Origin: Motacilla alba alba
Lineage: Eukaryota > Chordata > Aves > Passeriformes > Motacillidae
DNA length: 64,000 nucleotides
Assembly (NCBI RefSeq): GCF_015832195.1
Contig: NC_052027.1
Coordinates: 15,992,149 to 16,056,148 of the forward strand
Direction: 5' to 3'
A program made the translations under genes and the position numbers. This document shows positions 33,965-46,329 of this stretch, piece by piece; position 1 is the stretch's first letter; the number at the start of each line of letters is the position of its first letter. Below the pieces are notes generated by a model. That model saw only the letters and a program-made list of their open reading frames with translations. It had not been told where the DNA came from and ran no database searches.

Positions 33965-34240
33965 GAGAAGAGGAGCACCAAAAAGGTTTTTTATTTTAAA
34001 AATTGACCCTAAAAGTTAGAAAAACAACAAACAAGCCAAATCTGCAGTGTGTCAACCAGGACATTTCACTTATTGCTTCCCTCTCCAAAAAGCTTAGAAA
34101 AACACAATATAATTTTAAAAGTTTCACAAAAAAGATTACTTTGGCTTTTTTTTTCTTCTTTATTCTGCCTGCCTCCCTTTTACTGGTGAAATCTGTGGGT
34201 TTTTTTGAAAACAAATCCATCTGATAAAACGTGTCCCCCA
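33965..34240. other. AT-rich stretch with T-runs
   Basis: Contains GGTTTTTTATTTTAAAAATTGACC, AACACAATATAATTTTAAAAG, TTTTTTTTCTTC and GGGTTTTTTTGAAAAC. Could be a regulatory island or neutral AT-rich DNA. The low-complexity runs make me less sure than for its right-hand neighbour. Confidence 0.3.
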
Positions 34241-34384
34241 GACAGGTACAGAAACACTGCAGACGGAACAGAAATATCCAGCAGTAGGCTCCTGTGACCA
34301 TGGAGTGAAGACAGAGACCCAAAGGATGCTCTGGCTGGCTCCACCAGTGAGACCCTAATCATACCAGAAGGCTTCTGGCATGGC

Positions 34385-34870
34385 TCGAGACAATGCAATT
34401 GCTTTTTAATTTGTAAACTGTGCATATTTTCCTGATGATGTTTACACCGAACTACAGATCGGTGCCCTGCCATTGACCAGATAATTGCCAAAGAGTTTGC
34501 TCCTGTCTGGGCTTCTTTAACCTTGCTGTTTATACTCAGCAGCACAATGGTTTAAGTCCGACTCAGAAGCACTTGAGGGTAATAAATTGGGAGAGGGGAG
34601 GGGGAGGGCTACGCTATACTGTTATGATTCTGCAAAGGTTTCTATTTTCTTTCTTGTTATCCTAATAACCCTTTTATAGAGCAGGCTGTTGGCAAAGCCC
34701 TCTGCTGAGGCAGCCGGTTCTGTGTAGGCACAAGACAATTTGCAAAAGCAATAAACTGACATTCAGCTGAAAAAGCCTGCTAGAAAGATGAGCCATCAGC
34801 AAATCCCCCTACACATGCATGGCCTTAAAGACCCACTGGGTTTATATTGCAGTGAAAAAAAAATAAATTA
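34385..34870. promoter_or_regulatory. candidate conserved non-coding element (about 480 bp)
   Basis: One of the longest motif-rich islands: AATGCAATTGC, TTTTAATTTGTAAAC, GTGCATATTTTCC, ATGATGTTTACACC (forkhead-like), CCAGATAATTGCC, TTTATACTCAGC, GGTTTAAGTCC (NKX-like), GGTAATAAATTGGG, a GGGAGGGGGAGGG tract near 34597-34608, CTTGTTATCCTAATAACCC (a near-palindromic GTTAT/ATAAC pair) and AAAGCAATAAACTGAC. No open frame of note. Confidence 0.38.
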
Positions 34871-34874
34871 AACA

Positions 34875-37800
34875 GAACTCAAAACAAACAGGCAGTGCAG
34901 CACAGCGCCCCAGCCACGCTGGCATGTGCCAGGGGCAGGCACAGCTCTGCTCTCTGCTGGCTGGAGCCACCGTGGCCAGAGAGGTGGCCTGGAGTCACCC
35001 AAGCACCTGCTTCCTGGAGACCCCTTTGGAAACTGCTAACCAACTTGCCTGGAGACAGGTTGGCTGATTGCCTCTGCTCATGCTGGTAGGGTGATTTTCT
35101 GGAATCAGCTTCCTTTGGTGGTTGGAAACCTTCAGGTCTGCAGCCCGGAGCTATCCACTGGAAATTTCTCATTTATTCTCGGCTTGATGCTGTACACGAA
35201 CTTGAACAACCTTCCTCGCCTTGCACATTCACCCCCCTGCTGTACTCACAAGAACAGGGGGATTTCCCCCAGCCTTTGTGCTCTGACTCATGCTCACAGG
35301 CAGATATCCCAGACACAGCTGGGTCAGGTACCCACTAGCCCTCATCTCTCCACCCCCCCCCCGAAGCTGTCACCTCATTGCAGGTATGGCTGAAGGGGAC
35401 AGGTAGCTGCTCCCAGGCTGCTGGGATTCCTAGGGCAGGGCACACAGCGAGGTGATCACAGGCCACCACAGCCCCATGGCATGGCATTTTGACTACCCGC
35501 CTCACTGTGTCGGGCTCCCCTGTGAGCTTCCCTACATCCCATGTGCTTTTTCCACAAACATATCACATCATAAGTTCATGGTCACCCTACAACCAGCAAT
35601 GACAGCTCAGACCTTCTAGTCAGCCTGTCCCCCATTTGCAGAAGCAGTTCTTGTGCTCACCCATTCACTGTGTCATCCTTCCATCCAAGGCTCTTCACAT
35701 TCGCCCATTCCTCAAGGTCATGGGGCTCCTTGGTGACAGCCTGACCCTCCTCTACCTGCATAACCCATGTGGCACCCCAACAGATTTGACTAGCACATCC
35801 CCTTTTACATCCAGGCCATTAATCAAAACTAAGATTAATTTGGAGACTGGAGAACTGCACCAGTGATATCCTTCAACCCTAATAGCTACACACGGGTCCT
35901 TTCTGTAAGGACCTCATTGGTTTCAGAGTAAGCAAGTACAAAATTTAGCTTTGAAGGGTCTCTGGCTAGCCAAGGACACAGGCTCCAAAAATAAGTCATC
36001 AGCTGAGGTGTAAAGAAGAGCAAAATTTATTGCATTCAGAGCCAGGCTGGCTGGAGAAATCAAGCCTGAGAAAATAGAGACATATTACCAGGGCAAAACC
36101 TACTGCCGAGTCTTAAGCCTGTGCTTTGGCAGACAGCTAATCCTGCTAACATTAAAACAGGAGCTGAGGGTTTTTAATGGCAGAGCTATTTATGGAGAGC
36201 TCATCTACCTCTTTATCATCTCCCTGAGATGCTGGTCAAGGAAAGAACCTCATAACTCAGGGGCCTGCTGGACACAAAAGGCAAACAGATGTCAATGGGC
36301 ATGGGGAGAAGATATGGGGACGAGCTGGTGGCATAGCTGATGGCCCTGCTCACTCAGAGGGAGCAGGCTGGGTCTGCAGTGACACTGATTTGGTGACACC
36401 TTTTACAGCCTGTGCAGCTCAAACAGCTCGTTGGGTTGTCACCTTCCCTCTCCAGTCCTCTGTCAAGCCTTGTCCCACCTAATATTATCAGGGATACCTT
36501 GTTGGCACCACCATGCTTCTCCCCAGGAACCATTCCAGTAATTGCAGATCTGCAGGACACCCAGCCAAGTCCTGCACAGGAGCACAGGAAAAACTTTTCG
36601 GCTGGAAATCCTCATTTGCTTTGCAGAGTGGCACCCACCCCTGCTGCTGGGACAGGCACCAGTTGCACCCGTGCCCAGAGGCTGCAGGAGGCTGGGCATT
36701 GATCAGGAAGAGAGCAGAGTGGAGGAGCTGGAGAGCAGGTGGGAAGCAGGGAGCAGCAGCTTGCTGCTCACTGGGGTCCTGGCAGCCCCGCTCGGTGCTT
36801 CTCAACACTCTCTCTGCTTAATTGTCTTTCCAGAAAAGCATCTTGTTTAAATAGGATGATTCTTATTAAGATCATTACCTCCTCCAGCGAGAGCTGAGCT
36901 GAGCTGAGCTGACCTCCCGTTACCCTGCTCTCTGAAGTCCCCTTCCACCAGGTCCACATTCGACTTCATCCCACGCTACTCCATCCTTCTCACACGCTCC
37001 ATCAACACTGACTCCTTACCTGACCTAGCTCCATTCCCTCACTGCCATGACCTGCTACCCATTTAAATCATTTTTGGGCTTCCCACTCCTTCTTCTCACT
37101 TTCCTTTGGCCCATCACCTTCCCGGGGTGCCACTCAGCCAGCCAGGAGGGAGGTCCCAATCCACAGGGGATGAGCAGGGACAGATGCAAGGCACTGATGT
37201 GGTCAGGAGGAGGCAGCTTGGACACCCCATTTCTCCCCAGCATCCAGGCTCAGCCTGTTGACCCCGAGTGCTCTGTCAGACCTCAGCTCCCCAGTCTGCT
37301 GCCTTCCCACCTCAGTGTAGGTGCTTTGCCATTATCCCTTAAAAGCATTCAGCTGCTGTAGGAAATCCATCCCATCCCTGCCAGGGAAGCGAGGGGGTTT
37401 GCTGCTCCAGCTATTGTCCAGCTCCCAGCAAAGTCAAAATTTTGATCACCGGCTTCAAGAGAGAAACCAAATCCCTTCTCATACTGTCACACTTGAGCTC
37501 TCTCTCCCCACTCACTTCTCAAAATAAGGGCATCTTTCTGGAGCAAAAACTTCAGGGGATGGAAAGGGTTGAGGGGTTTTTTACATGTTTCATGTCCCTT
37601 TTGTTTAAAAAATGCTTTATGCAGCTGTCAGAAACCAAAATGAGAATTTGGTATTTTTTTAGCAGTCTTTGAAATAAGGATGCTATGTGGGATCAATTTT
37701 TTATGGCAGTAAAGTAAAGGGGGGAAAATAGCAGCAATTTTCTCTTTTGAACATGGCCTGTTTAATGGCATGGATGTCACGCTGCAGCTTTATCCAGAGA

Positions 37801-38255
37801 GAGGGAGAAAAAAGCCACAAAATGGTACTGTGGTCAATCAAAGACTTCTACACTACAATCTGCTTCTCCATCTCTCCTACAGCCAGCTGAGATTTCCATC
37901 ACTTCTCTCTTAGCCTCTCTTCCCACCTCTCCTCTCCCCACAGCCCGACAGAAGCTGAAATAAAGCACTAAGTGCCCAGATCCAGCCGCCCTGCTAAGGA
38001 AAACACCGGCACTGCAGGCACAGCCCCTCCCCAGGAATCACAGGCTGGAGCAGCACAGGGAGCTGGGGGAATGCTGCTGCTCCAGCAGCCCTTGGTCCAT
38101 GTGATACCACGCGAGCAAGGAAATTCGCTTCATTACAATGCTAACAAATCCACAGCAGCTCTGCCTAATCCCGCAGTGCATCCAAGGACCAGGGATGCTG
38201 CTCTCTGCCCTTCCTGCTCAGCTCGCAGCCTCCCTTGCATGGGAGCTGCCCCCTG
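34875..38255. other. non-coding stretch, nothing firmly recognised
   Basis: Contains five GAGCT units at 36890-36912 and an AT-rich patch at about 37590-37760 (GCTTTATGCAGCTG, GATCAATTTTTTATGG, GTAAAGTAAAGG, CCTGTTTAATGGC) that may be a minor regulatory island. No exon with convincing splice signals or RNA gene seen. Confidence 0.45.
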
Positions 38256-38260
38256 TGCAG

Positions 38261-38318
38261 CCTCATCCTCATCCTCATCCTCATCCTCATCCTCATCCTC
38301 ATCCTCATCCTCATCCTC
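38261..38318. repeat. (CCTCAT)n hexanucleotide microsatellite
   Basis: About nine and a half uninterrupted copies of CCTCAT. The six-base period keeps reading frames open: Ser-rich, His-Pro and Leu-Ile on the plus strand, and Arg-Met on the minus strand. Those frames are artefacts. Confidence 0.95.
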
Positions 38319-38535
38319 CGTGCCCGTTGCTCAGCTCTGTGCAGCGGCGTGTATTTGCTGCACCTTCCCTGTAGCCTTGAATGTAGCCTGCTGCCCTTCC
38401 CAGCACAAAGTGCCACACAGGCCCTGGGAAGAGACAAATTTCAAACTACATTCCCAGAGGTGCTGCCCGGTGTAACAGTGGCTGTGCTCCATCCCTCAGC
38501 CTTCTCCCACTGCAGGCCAGCTGACATGGAATAAC

Positions 38536-38725
38536 AATTCTAAAATGGTTTGGGTTGAAAGGGACTTTAAAGATCATCCAGTTCCAACCCCTTGCCATGG
38601 GAAGGGACACATTCTACCAGACGAGGTTGCTCTAAGTCCCATCTAACCTAGCCTTGAAAATTTCCAGGCGTGGGGCATTCACAACTCTGAGCAATTACTG
38701 TCCCAGTACCTCACCACCCTCCCTG
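38536..38725 (-). mobile_element. CR1 LINE 3' end, antisense
   Basis: Reads as the reverse complement of the CR1 3' end. Landmarks in order are AATGGTTTGGGTTGAAAGGG, AAAGATCATCCAGTTCCAAC, CCATGGGAAGGGACACATTC, GACGAGGTTGCTCTAAG, AGCCTTGAAAATTTCCAGG, GGGGCATTCACAACTCTGAG and AGTACCTCACCACCCT. It is short (about 190 bp) and inactive. Orientation is opposite to the 24.3-25.0 kb copy. Confidence 0.88.
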
Positions 38726-38729
38726 ACAG

Positions 38730-39885
38730 GCTGTCCCATGGAGCAGGAGGCCAGGCAGGAAGAAGGTCCCTCCCCAGGGAAATCAGGAAGGGATAGACAC
38801 AAGATATGGGTACCACTAGTGTGGCTGGGGGGACACAGCCCTTACACGTCACCCTCCCACTGACAAAAGCTTGCCTGGTTGGCCCCAGGAATGGCCTGGA
38901 GAGGAAGTGACCCATACACAGCAGTGCTGCTGGCACAAGGAGCTGCCCCAGGGAATTTGGGGTGAGCTGGAGGTCACAGGAGCCCTGTCTGCACCAGAAC
39001 ACCCAGCAGTGCTCCGACAGCAGTGATAGGGAAGCTACAGGCAGCAGAGCTGGGGGAAGCATGGCTGGACACAGAGTATGCCAGTGGCTTGGCTCATTCT
39101 CCATTCCCTGACATGGCAGAGGAAGCCAGGGCAGGGGACAAAGGACAAAGCCCCCATGAAGAAAGCCCTGCCAGGGCCTGGCCTGTCTGGAACCCTCCTA
39201 CCCAATCGACTGGCAGCATAAAAGGCAAAGAGGGCTGCAAGGCTTGTGTGCCTCCATGCCCCCCTGCCAGCACCCTGCCTGGGGATGGACAGAGGGCACG
39301 TACTCACGGTGATTTACAGGGACATCAAGACAAGCAACCCAGCCCTGGACACTGGCACTCCATGGAGCAGCAACAGCTCAAGTTCCAGGACCAGGGTGGG
39401 AGGAGACTGGCAGAGACAAATTTATTTCTAGCTCTGTCAGCTTCTTTAGGTCCCATTTTTGGGATACTTTTCCCCCCCAAAGAATCCTACACAAAACCTT
39501 ACATGGACTAAAACACGTGTAGATTGCATTTCTTCTCAATTTCACTCAAAACCAGTGTGTTTGTGTCCTCTCCCATGCAGAGACCCTGGCACAAGCATGC
39601 CGGGCTCTAGCAGGCAGCCCCAGGTACCCAGCCAGGATCCAGCCCAGCAAGGGCTGGGCACAAGCAGCGTTAAAAAGGAGCAGGTATACCCCTTGATTTC
39701 ATTATTTCAGCTTTTATTAGACACACATTGGAGGTTTGGAGCCAAGTTTCAGATTCCGGCTTCCCTGAGGCTCGGAAGCGCTGAGGTCCAAGGTTTGGGT
39801 TTGGACCCAGAGTTGGTTCAATTCTCACCATTAACACAGGGAGGGTTTTTATCCTGGCCTGGACAAATCTTTGCTTGATGCCCAG
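38730..39885. other. GC-rich non-coding stretch, nothing recognised
   Basis: No gene supported. A kinase-like tetrad on the plus strand near 39320 is rejected below. Confidence 0.45.
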
Positions 39886-39889
39886 GGCA

Positions 39890-39990
39890 GCATAAACAGA
39901 GGAGTAAAGTTACTTGTCTGAACCCAGACAGCAAGTCAAAGGCAAAATTAAGGAACTGCAGCCAGGCCCCACTTGATACACAAATCCCAG
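39890..39990 (-). mobile_element. possible MIR-type SINE core remnant, antisense
   Basis: The run AAACAGAGGAGTAAAGTTACTTGTCTGAACCCAGACAGCAAGTC resembles the antisense MIR core (CAGAGAGGTTAAGTAACTTGCCC, then ACACAGCTAGTAAGT). About 60 bp of partial similarity. Ancient and diverged if real. Confidence 0.42.
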
Positions 39991-39994
39991 ACCC

Positions 39995-40905
39995 ATGATA
40001 GGCATTGCATTTGTGTTAAGGGCTAAAAAGATAAAAATACCAGGGAGGGAAGCAAGGGAAGGAGGGCACAAGTCCCTGTGGGAAGGTAAAGCATGGTCAG
40101 AAGGATGGATGTAGCTCAGCTCCTTGCAGGCACCTCCATCAAAGCTCTGGGCTCAGGAAGTGATGAAGCTCTGTCCGAGGAGCAGCATCAGGAGAGCACA
40201 GCACACATAACTGCACTCATCCGAGGCTAGAGCAGGGCTGGGCACTCACTGCTGTCTGCTCTTCCCAGCCTGGGCATGGTGGGCAGCCCCTGGACAGCCT
40301 CTGGCATCCCGTGCTCCCTGCAGGGACCTGGATCCCATAGGCAGCACAGTGGGCAGCACCACAGAGCGACCCCGAGGCCGCTGCTGCTGCCCGGCTCCGG
40401 CCTTGCCACGCTCCACGCTGCCAAAGGCTTCTCTTCTCCAAGGGCACAGGAAGGACACAGGGACTGCCAGGTTCTCTGGCAGCAGGGAGGGATGTGAGGG
40501 GTGGCAGGGCAGCCTCAGAGAAAGGGGGTGCTCCTGTAGCAGGCTCTAGGAGCGGGTGGGAAAGCAAGGTTCCAAAAATGCACCAGCTTCCCAGGAGCAA
40601 TCCCTGCTGCTGCCCTCACGGAGCCGTGGGACCCCTGGGCATGGCTCCCACTCCTGGGGTGACTGCGCAGCCCCAGGCTGCATTTCCCTGTGCTGGGGCA
40701 CGCTGGGCACTGCAGACAGCAAAGCTGAGGGTGCCAGCAGAGCCCGGTGCCCTCCAAAGGAAGGGCAAAGAGAGCTCGACGCAGGGAGGAGCACAGCCAG
40801 GCTACGTCCGTGCCAGGGGAAGCTGCTAGCGCTGCCGTGATCAGAGCGGCTCGCACAGCTTTCTGCCCGAACGCCTCACCTCACCCAGCTGCGGCAGCAC
40901 CTGCA
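39995..40905. other. GC-rich non-coding stretch, nothing recognised
   Basis: No splice-supported exon. Open frames of 60-127 codons on both strands reflect GC content. Confidence 0.5.
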
Positions 40906-40911
40906 CGGCCC

Positions 40912-41472
40912 GGCTGGCAGAGCAGAGCCCCGTGTGCCCCAGGCTGGCAGAGCAGACCCCCGTGTGCCCCAGGCTGGCAGAGCAGACCCCCGTGTGCCCC
41001 AGGGCTGGCAGGGGCCCCCGTGTCCCCCAGGCTGGCAGAGCAGACCCCCGTGTCCCCCAGGCCGGCAGAGCAGACCCCCGTGTGCCCCAGGCTGGCAGAG
41101 CAGAGCCCCGTGTGCCCCAGGCTGGCAGAGCAGAGCCCTGTGTGCCCCAGGCTGGCAGAGCAGACACCCGTGTGCCCCAGGGCTGGCAGAGCAGACACCC
41201 GTGTGCCCCAGGCTGGCAGAGCAGACCCCCGTGTCCCCCAGGCTGGCAGAGCGGGCCCCCGTGTCCCCCAGGCTAGCAGAGCAGACCCCCGTGTGCCCCA
41301 GGCTAGCAGAGCAGACCCCCGTGTCCCCCAGGCCGGCGGAGCAGACCCCCTTGTCCCCCAGGCTGGCAGAGCAGACCCCGGTGTGCCCCAGGGCTGGCAG
41401 GGGCCCCCGTGTCCCCCAGGCTGGCAGAGCAGACCCCCGTGTCCCCCAGGCTGGCAGGGGCTCCCAGAGCCC
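40912..41472. repeat. 30-bp GC-rich minisatellite, nearly 19 units
   Basis: The unit begins GGCTGGCAGAGCAG and ends GTGTGCCCCA or GTGTCCCCCA. Unit starts are at 40912, 40942, 40972, 41003, 41030, 41060, 41090, 41120, 41150, 41181, 41211, 41241, 41271, 41301, 41331, 41361, 41392, 41419 and 41449. Most units are 30 bp, a few gain one G, and two (41003 and 41392) are 27-bp variants reading GGCTGGCAGGGGCCC. Variants at fixed positions (GCC for GCT, CAGAGCCC for CAGACCCC) recur in neighbouring units, as expected from unit duplication. The unit has no stop in most frames, so it opens frames of 114-293 codons on both strands (for example 40747-41574 plus and 40881-41762 minus). I do not regard these as genes. 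Confidence 0.95.
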
Positions 41473-41474
41473 GT

Positions 41475-42395
41475 CGTGCTGAGGTTTGCCAAGCGCTGTT
41501 TGCAGAGGCAAACGCTCACCTCTGGCTGCCTCTGCTCCACTCCGGGAGGATGGGCTTGCAAACAATTTGCATGAACCAGCTCGTGGCTCCTCTTACCAGC
41601 TTTTGTGAATAAAACCTTCCTCCTGGAGCCACCGAAGCATACGGGGAGGGCTGGAGGGGAGCAGGGCTCTCCCAGACTTGCTGCCATCACCTGAAGCCCC
41701 GTGGTTACCCCAGGAGCAGGGATGTGCACTGGGCTGTTTGATGGGTGGTGAGGGGGGCACATCGGGCTGCTGGCTGTGAGAGCAGCACAAGGGGCAGCAA
41801 AGCAGGAGCAGAAATGGCCCTGGGCATGGGCAGCCAGGCTGCAGGGGTGGGCTCATGCCGCAGCTCCCTGGCACCGAGGTCACAGCAGGAAGTGCACCCA
41901 TATGCACCCAGAAAGCCCCCAGATATCCCCAGTGTATTGTGACAGACAGGGGGGCTGAGGACCACCAGTCTGGTTTGAGTGCCCCAGAGCTTGTGCCACC
42001 TGCACCAGAGGGAGCACTGCCAGGCACCATCTACACCGGCTGCTGGGCTTTGCCCCAGGGGCTGAATGCCCCACGTGCCAGGAATGCCTGCCTGGTGCCA
42101 CACACTCACCATGTGCTGGCCAGCCCTGCCCACCCTGCCGGGAATGGGGGAGAGCAGGACAGGGATGGGTGCCAGCACAGCGGGGCTTCCCCCCAGCCCA
42201 GCCCTCCCCAGGGACAGGAGTCAGCACCAGCCCTGCTGACAAACCCCACAGAGCCTGCCAGGACGCAGTGCCAGCGCCTGGGCTGGCAGCTGCAGTCAAA
42301 AGCCATTAGCAGGAAGGCAACAGAGTCCATCATGCCGGGTCCTCGGGTGCTGGCAGCACCCGCTACCTGCAGACAGCTCGTCCTGCTCCTCCTGC
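41475..42395. other. GC-rich non-coding stretch, nothing recognised
   Basis: The 41855-42457 (plus, 200 codons) frame has no domain and overlaps open minus-strand frames. Confidence 0.5.
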
Positions 42396-42399
42396 AGCA

Positions 42400-42765
42400 C
42401 GAAGCCTTCAAAGCAATTAGCAATTCCGAACTACAAAACATTCTCCCGGTGGGATAATAAACTCCAACATCTGTCAGAAGAGCTAGCGCCTATCAAATTG
42501 CCAAGAGAAACGTTTTTCTTCTCATTCAATTCACAGCTAAATTGAAAACAACCCCAGAAAGTATCCAGTGGCACTGGCTCACCATCCATCTCTGCGAGCG
42601 TGCAAGCTGTTCGCCATTGCAGGAAAAGCATCCTGGCCACACAGTGATCACTCACTCAAATTAACAAATCATTTTATTTAGAGATGAAAAGAAGCCATAA
42701 TTGACTGATGGTACATTCCCATATGGCACCGTACACTGGGGGAGAAGTAAAATACTCAATGCAAT
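42400..42765. promoter_or_regulatory. candidate conserved non-coding element
   Basis: Two AT-rich cores. The first (42405-42555) has AAAGCAATTAGCAATTCCG, GGGATAATAAACTCC, GCGCCTATCAAATTGCC, CTCATTCAATTCAC and AGCTAAATTGAAAAC. The second (42645-42730) has GTGATCACTCACTC, AAATTAACAAATCATTTTATTTAG and CCATAATTGACTG. ATTAG, TAATT and TATCA words repeat. Frames are broken. Confidence 0.35.
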
Positions 42766-42769
42766 CACC

Positions 42770-45700
42770 CCCTTGGAGCACACACTTGTTGCAGCTCTGG
42801 GAAAGGAAGGAGCTGGAGGGAGCAGCTGCTGGGGGCCAGGCTGTCAGTTCCAGGGGGGCCGTGGATGCCCCTCTGCACCAGCACCACTGCCAGAGCAGAG
42901 CACAGGGGGAGGTGATGGTTTCCTCTCCCTCCAAGCCCAGCAGCAAGGACAAGCTGCAGCACCACAGAACAAACCCTTAACACAGAACAGCATAAGGAGA
43001 AAAAAAAGGAAAGGATCCTTCTTTTACAGATGGGGAAGCCATAACTCACACATGGGAATCCGGCATGTCTACACCATCTCTGCAGGTGCTGCTCCAGCAG
43101 GGATTGGCACAGGAGCCACAGAATGGTTCCTGCCTGCTTCCCTCATGCTGGCTAAGGATGAAAGAGGCAGCTTGTCTGAGCACTGCTGGTTTCACAGGGT
43201 CCATGCAGGGATTTGCTGGATGGGAAGGGTTCACAGCCTCTTACATCCTGACTGTGCCTTGTAGGGGCATTTCAATACCAGACTTAGAAATTGTGGGGGA
43301 ATGAGCTCCTACCTGCTCTAAAACCAAACCTTCCTCCTGACAGTGACCTGGGAGTTGTCTGTTCGAACAGGCAATAGAGATCATCCTGATCTCATGCACA
43401 GAGCTGGACAACATTTTCATTTCACCTGAGTTAATTCAAAGCATCAGTACAAAAGGCCTCATTTGGGGGAGCTGGAAGAACATGGTCTCAGGATGCTCAC
43501 TGGCAATAAAAGCCCGTGCATCCCAGGGTGATGCTCCTCTGGGGAAACCCACCTGCATATCATGAGTGATATGCAAAGCGGGGTGCTCTGAACAGCCCCC
43601 TGGGAAAATATCCCAGAGAAGCTCAGCATCTGATGGAGCTGCGGGGTGGCTGCAGCTGGTCCCCTGGGGATGGATGCCCTGGAGCAGCGTGTGCCAGTGC
43701 ACCTGTGTGCAGGACAGACAGCCCTCGTGCTGCCAAGGTGCACCAGTGTCAGAGTGGCCTTTTGACAAGAACAGAGTAAATCTTGGTGCTTCACCAATGA
43801 CATTTGCCTCATAAAGGTTGTTATATCTGAATGCTCCACTCAATGAAGAGAGACAAAGCAAAGACCTGGTCTCTCTGCCTCACCTGGTATGGTTTGGATA
43901 TGCTTCTTTTCAAAATTGCTGCCCAAGATCCACTTCCCACATCAACCTTCGCAGCAGGTTGGGCTTTACTGAGCCTGAAACCTGGCTCTGCCACAGCTCC
44001 CAAGGCTCTCAGCTCCCCTGGGCGTGGGCTGTATTTGCAGGACAGGGAACAGAGATGCCCAAACCCCAAAAAGCAATTGGTGATGCCCATGACAATCCCT
44101 ACAGGCCAAGGAGGCATCCTACCTTCCTGGTTCACAACACACCAAATGTCAGAAATATCATTACAGCTCAAATACAGTACCACACTCACATCCAGAATCC
44201 TCCAACCTCATCTGAGAGATGGTTTGCTGATAATATGTCTGAATTAGAAATAAATAGCAAATCAAGGTTGATTGAGAGCTGCTCACCTTTATTCATGCTG
44301 TCAGCAACAGTTTTGCCAACCATGCACAATGCCGAGTGAGATTTCTCTCCTTTCCCAAAATGTCAAAATTGTTCTGACTGTGTGGTTGGAAGCATTTTGT
44401 CAGCAGGGGACAGCTGCCTCCGGTGCCTGCCAGCCCAGGGACAGTGGCAAGGAGCACAGCCTGGCCAGAGCCTGCAGATACACCACAGCACTGGGGATGG
44501 ACATGGGCAGAGCATGTGGGAGATGCCTGCTGCATCCCTCTGCCTCCCTCTCCCTCCTTATGATCCACAGGGACAGCTGTTTTCCAAACAGAGGAAGGAC
44601 ACAAGAAAGAAAATCCTTCCTGATTTTCCAGAGTGGAGGGAGGAGAAAAGTCTCAAGCCAGTGAGGTTAGAAAGGTCTGAAATACTCTGCAGCAGGACAC
44701 TGCCCTCCAACACAGCCTCTGCTGGGTCTGGCAGTGTCAAGCCAGGGCTGGCTGGGGACAGTCTGGGAGCAGTGTGAGATGAAATTTGGCCTGATGGTGA
44801 AAAACACCTCAGACTCTCTCATTCATATGAGTGACAGGGGAGCAGGGAAAGGTGGGAGTGAGTGCTTGGGTTTGGCTCATTTTCCTCCTTCGAAATCCAG
44901 ACGATTTCCAGGGAGTGTACAGTGTATAACACAAACGGGATGGGACACAGCCAAGCTGCCCTCCCCATGCCCCATGTGCCCCGTGGCTCTCACATCCTGG
45001 CCATGGTCCCTTCCCCAAGCCCTTCTCCCTCACTCCCTGCAGCAGCAACGCCTGCAGGCAGTTGCAGGGATATAATGCCCTTGTTGCCAAGGTGGCTAGC
45101 AGATCATTTCAGGCTTAGCAGGTACAACTGACCTTGTGGTTAAAGCCTTGCTCAGGCTTGCAGCAGTCTCTAGAGCATCCTCGTGCTGCAGGACCCAGCA
45201 TGGCTGGCACCCTGTGTTACCCACTGTCACCTTAAATAAGCACTGGAGCAAGGCTGCAGTCAGCACGGGCTGCTCCTCCTGAGCAGTCACAAGACCTCAG
45301 GGAAGCTCACCCTCAGCACGGCCGGGTGTCTCAGGGGGCCGGGTGACATTTTGAGACCTTTGCAGTAAATAAATAAGGCAGCGAGATGATTTCCTGGAAA
45401 TTATCCTGGATTTCCTCGCCCCTGCTCCTTTGGTTCTGCCACCACTGCAGCGGCTGTTTTGTGTGTCTGGGAGTCTCCAGCAACGCTGACCTGGAGAGCC
45501 TTGCCTGGAGCAAGCTTCCAGGAGGAGGCTTCTGCAAGCAGGTCCTGACCCAGCAGCAGGAACAGGTTCAGCACAGCTGTAGATCCTCAGACCTGACCCA
45601 GCTCATAGCAGGCAGAAAAACCAAACAGAAAATAACCAGAAGCAAAAACCTCAGCAGACAATCCTACATGGGACCAGCATGACCTCAAAACCAGACACAT

Positions 45701-46155
45701 CGCCACTGGGTCCATCTGTGTGGTGCTTTCCAGCTCAAAGAGAAGGTAGGGGCTGGAGGCAGGAATTACTGGGTGAAATTCCCTGGCTTGTGTTAAGGCA
45801 GGAGGTCAGAGCTGATGGCTGCAACTGTCCCTCCTGGCCCTTGTGTCTATGAACCTCAGAGAGCTGGGAAAGAGGGAGAAGCTGCTTTGAGTGCTGCTCC
45901 TCAAGGTTAAAGAGGGATGGAGGAATGCTGAGCAGGGGATGGGGATGGCACAGGCACACTGAGAGAGCTGTCAGGTGGCTTTTGCCAGGAGTTTATGGGC
46001 CAGCAGGGCACAAGAGAAGGAGAAAAAACATAAAGAGCCTTGTTCAGCCCCAGGATTTCTGAGGGTTCAAAGCAAAGCTGTGAGCACACCCCCACAGGGA
46101 GCCCACAGCCCTGATGTGCTCTGGGATGCTCTGCACCCCTCTGAGCACACTTGGG
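42770..46155. other. non-coding stretch, nothing firmly recognised
   Basis: A MIR-like snippet (TTTTACAGATGGGGAAGCCATAACTCACACA, near 43023-43053) is too short to call. At 43359-43370 CTGTTCGAACAG is a perfect 12-bp palindrome. Otherwise no exon, repeat family or RNA gene is seen. Confidence 0.4.
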
Positions 46156-46159
46156 CATA

Positions 46160-46325
46160 ACAGCTGCATCTCTCCGATGCTCTCTCGCTTAGAAATCCTT
46201 GAGATTAATGACCAGAAGGAGTCTATCTGGGAGATAAAAGCATTATGTAAAAAGCATGACAGCAATTACGTTAGTATTAGTCACAAAACACTGCACACTT
46301 GGAGAGGTTTTAAGTTGTGTTCCTT
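46160..46325. promoter_or_regulatory. candidate conserved non-coding element
   Basis: An AT-leaning block: TCCTTGAGATTAATGACC, GGGAGATAAAAGCATTATG (GATA-like), AAAAAGCATGACAGCAATTACG and GTTAGTATTAGTCAC. No open frame of note. Confidence 0.33.
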
Positions 46326-46329
46326 GTTT

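Noticed and set aside
36890..36912. (GAGCT)5 resembling an immunoglobulin switch repeat
   Set aside because: Only five units and no surrounding switch-like kilobase array or immunoglobulin exons. A simple pentamer repeat.
38165..38534. Ser-, His-Pro- or Arg-Met-repeat proteins
   Set aside because: All are readings of the (CCTCAT)n microsatellite in different frames.
39318..39360. Plus-strand IYRDIKTSN resembling a kinase catalytic loop
   Set aside because: The residues expected after the loop (a leucine-rich strand, then DFG) are missing and the surrounding frame is not kinase-like. A chance tetrad.
40747..41762. Repeat proteins of 275 and 293 codons on opposite strands
   Set aside because: Both are generated by the stop-free 30-bp minisatellite. 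Long frames open on both strands at once indicate an artefact of the period, not coding selection.
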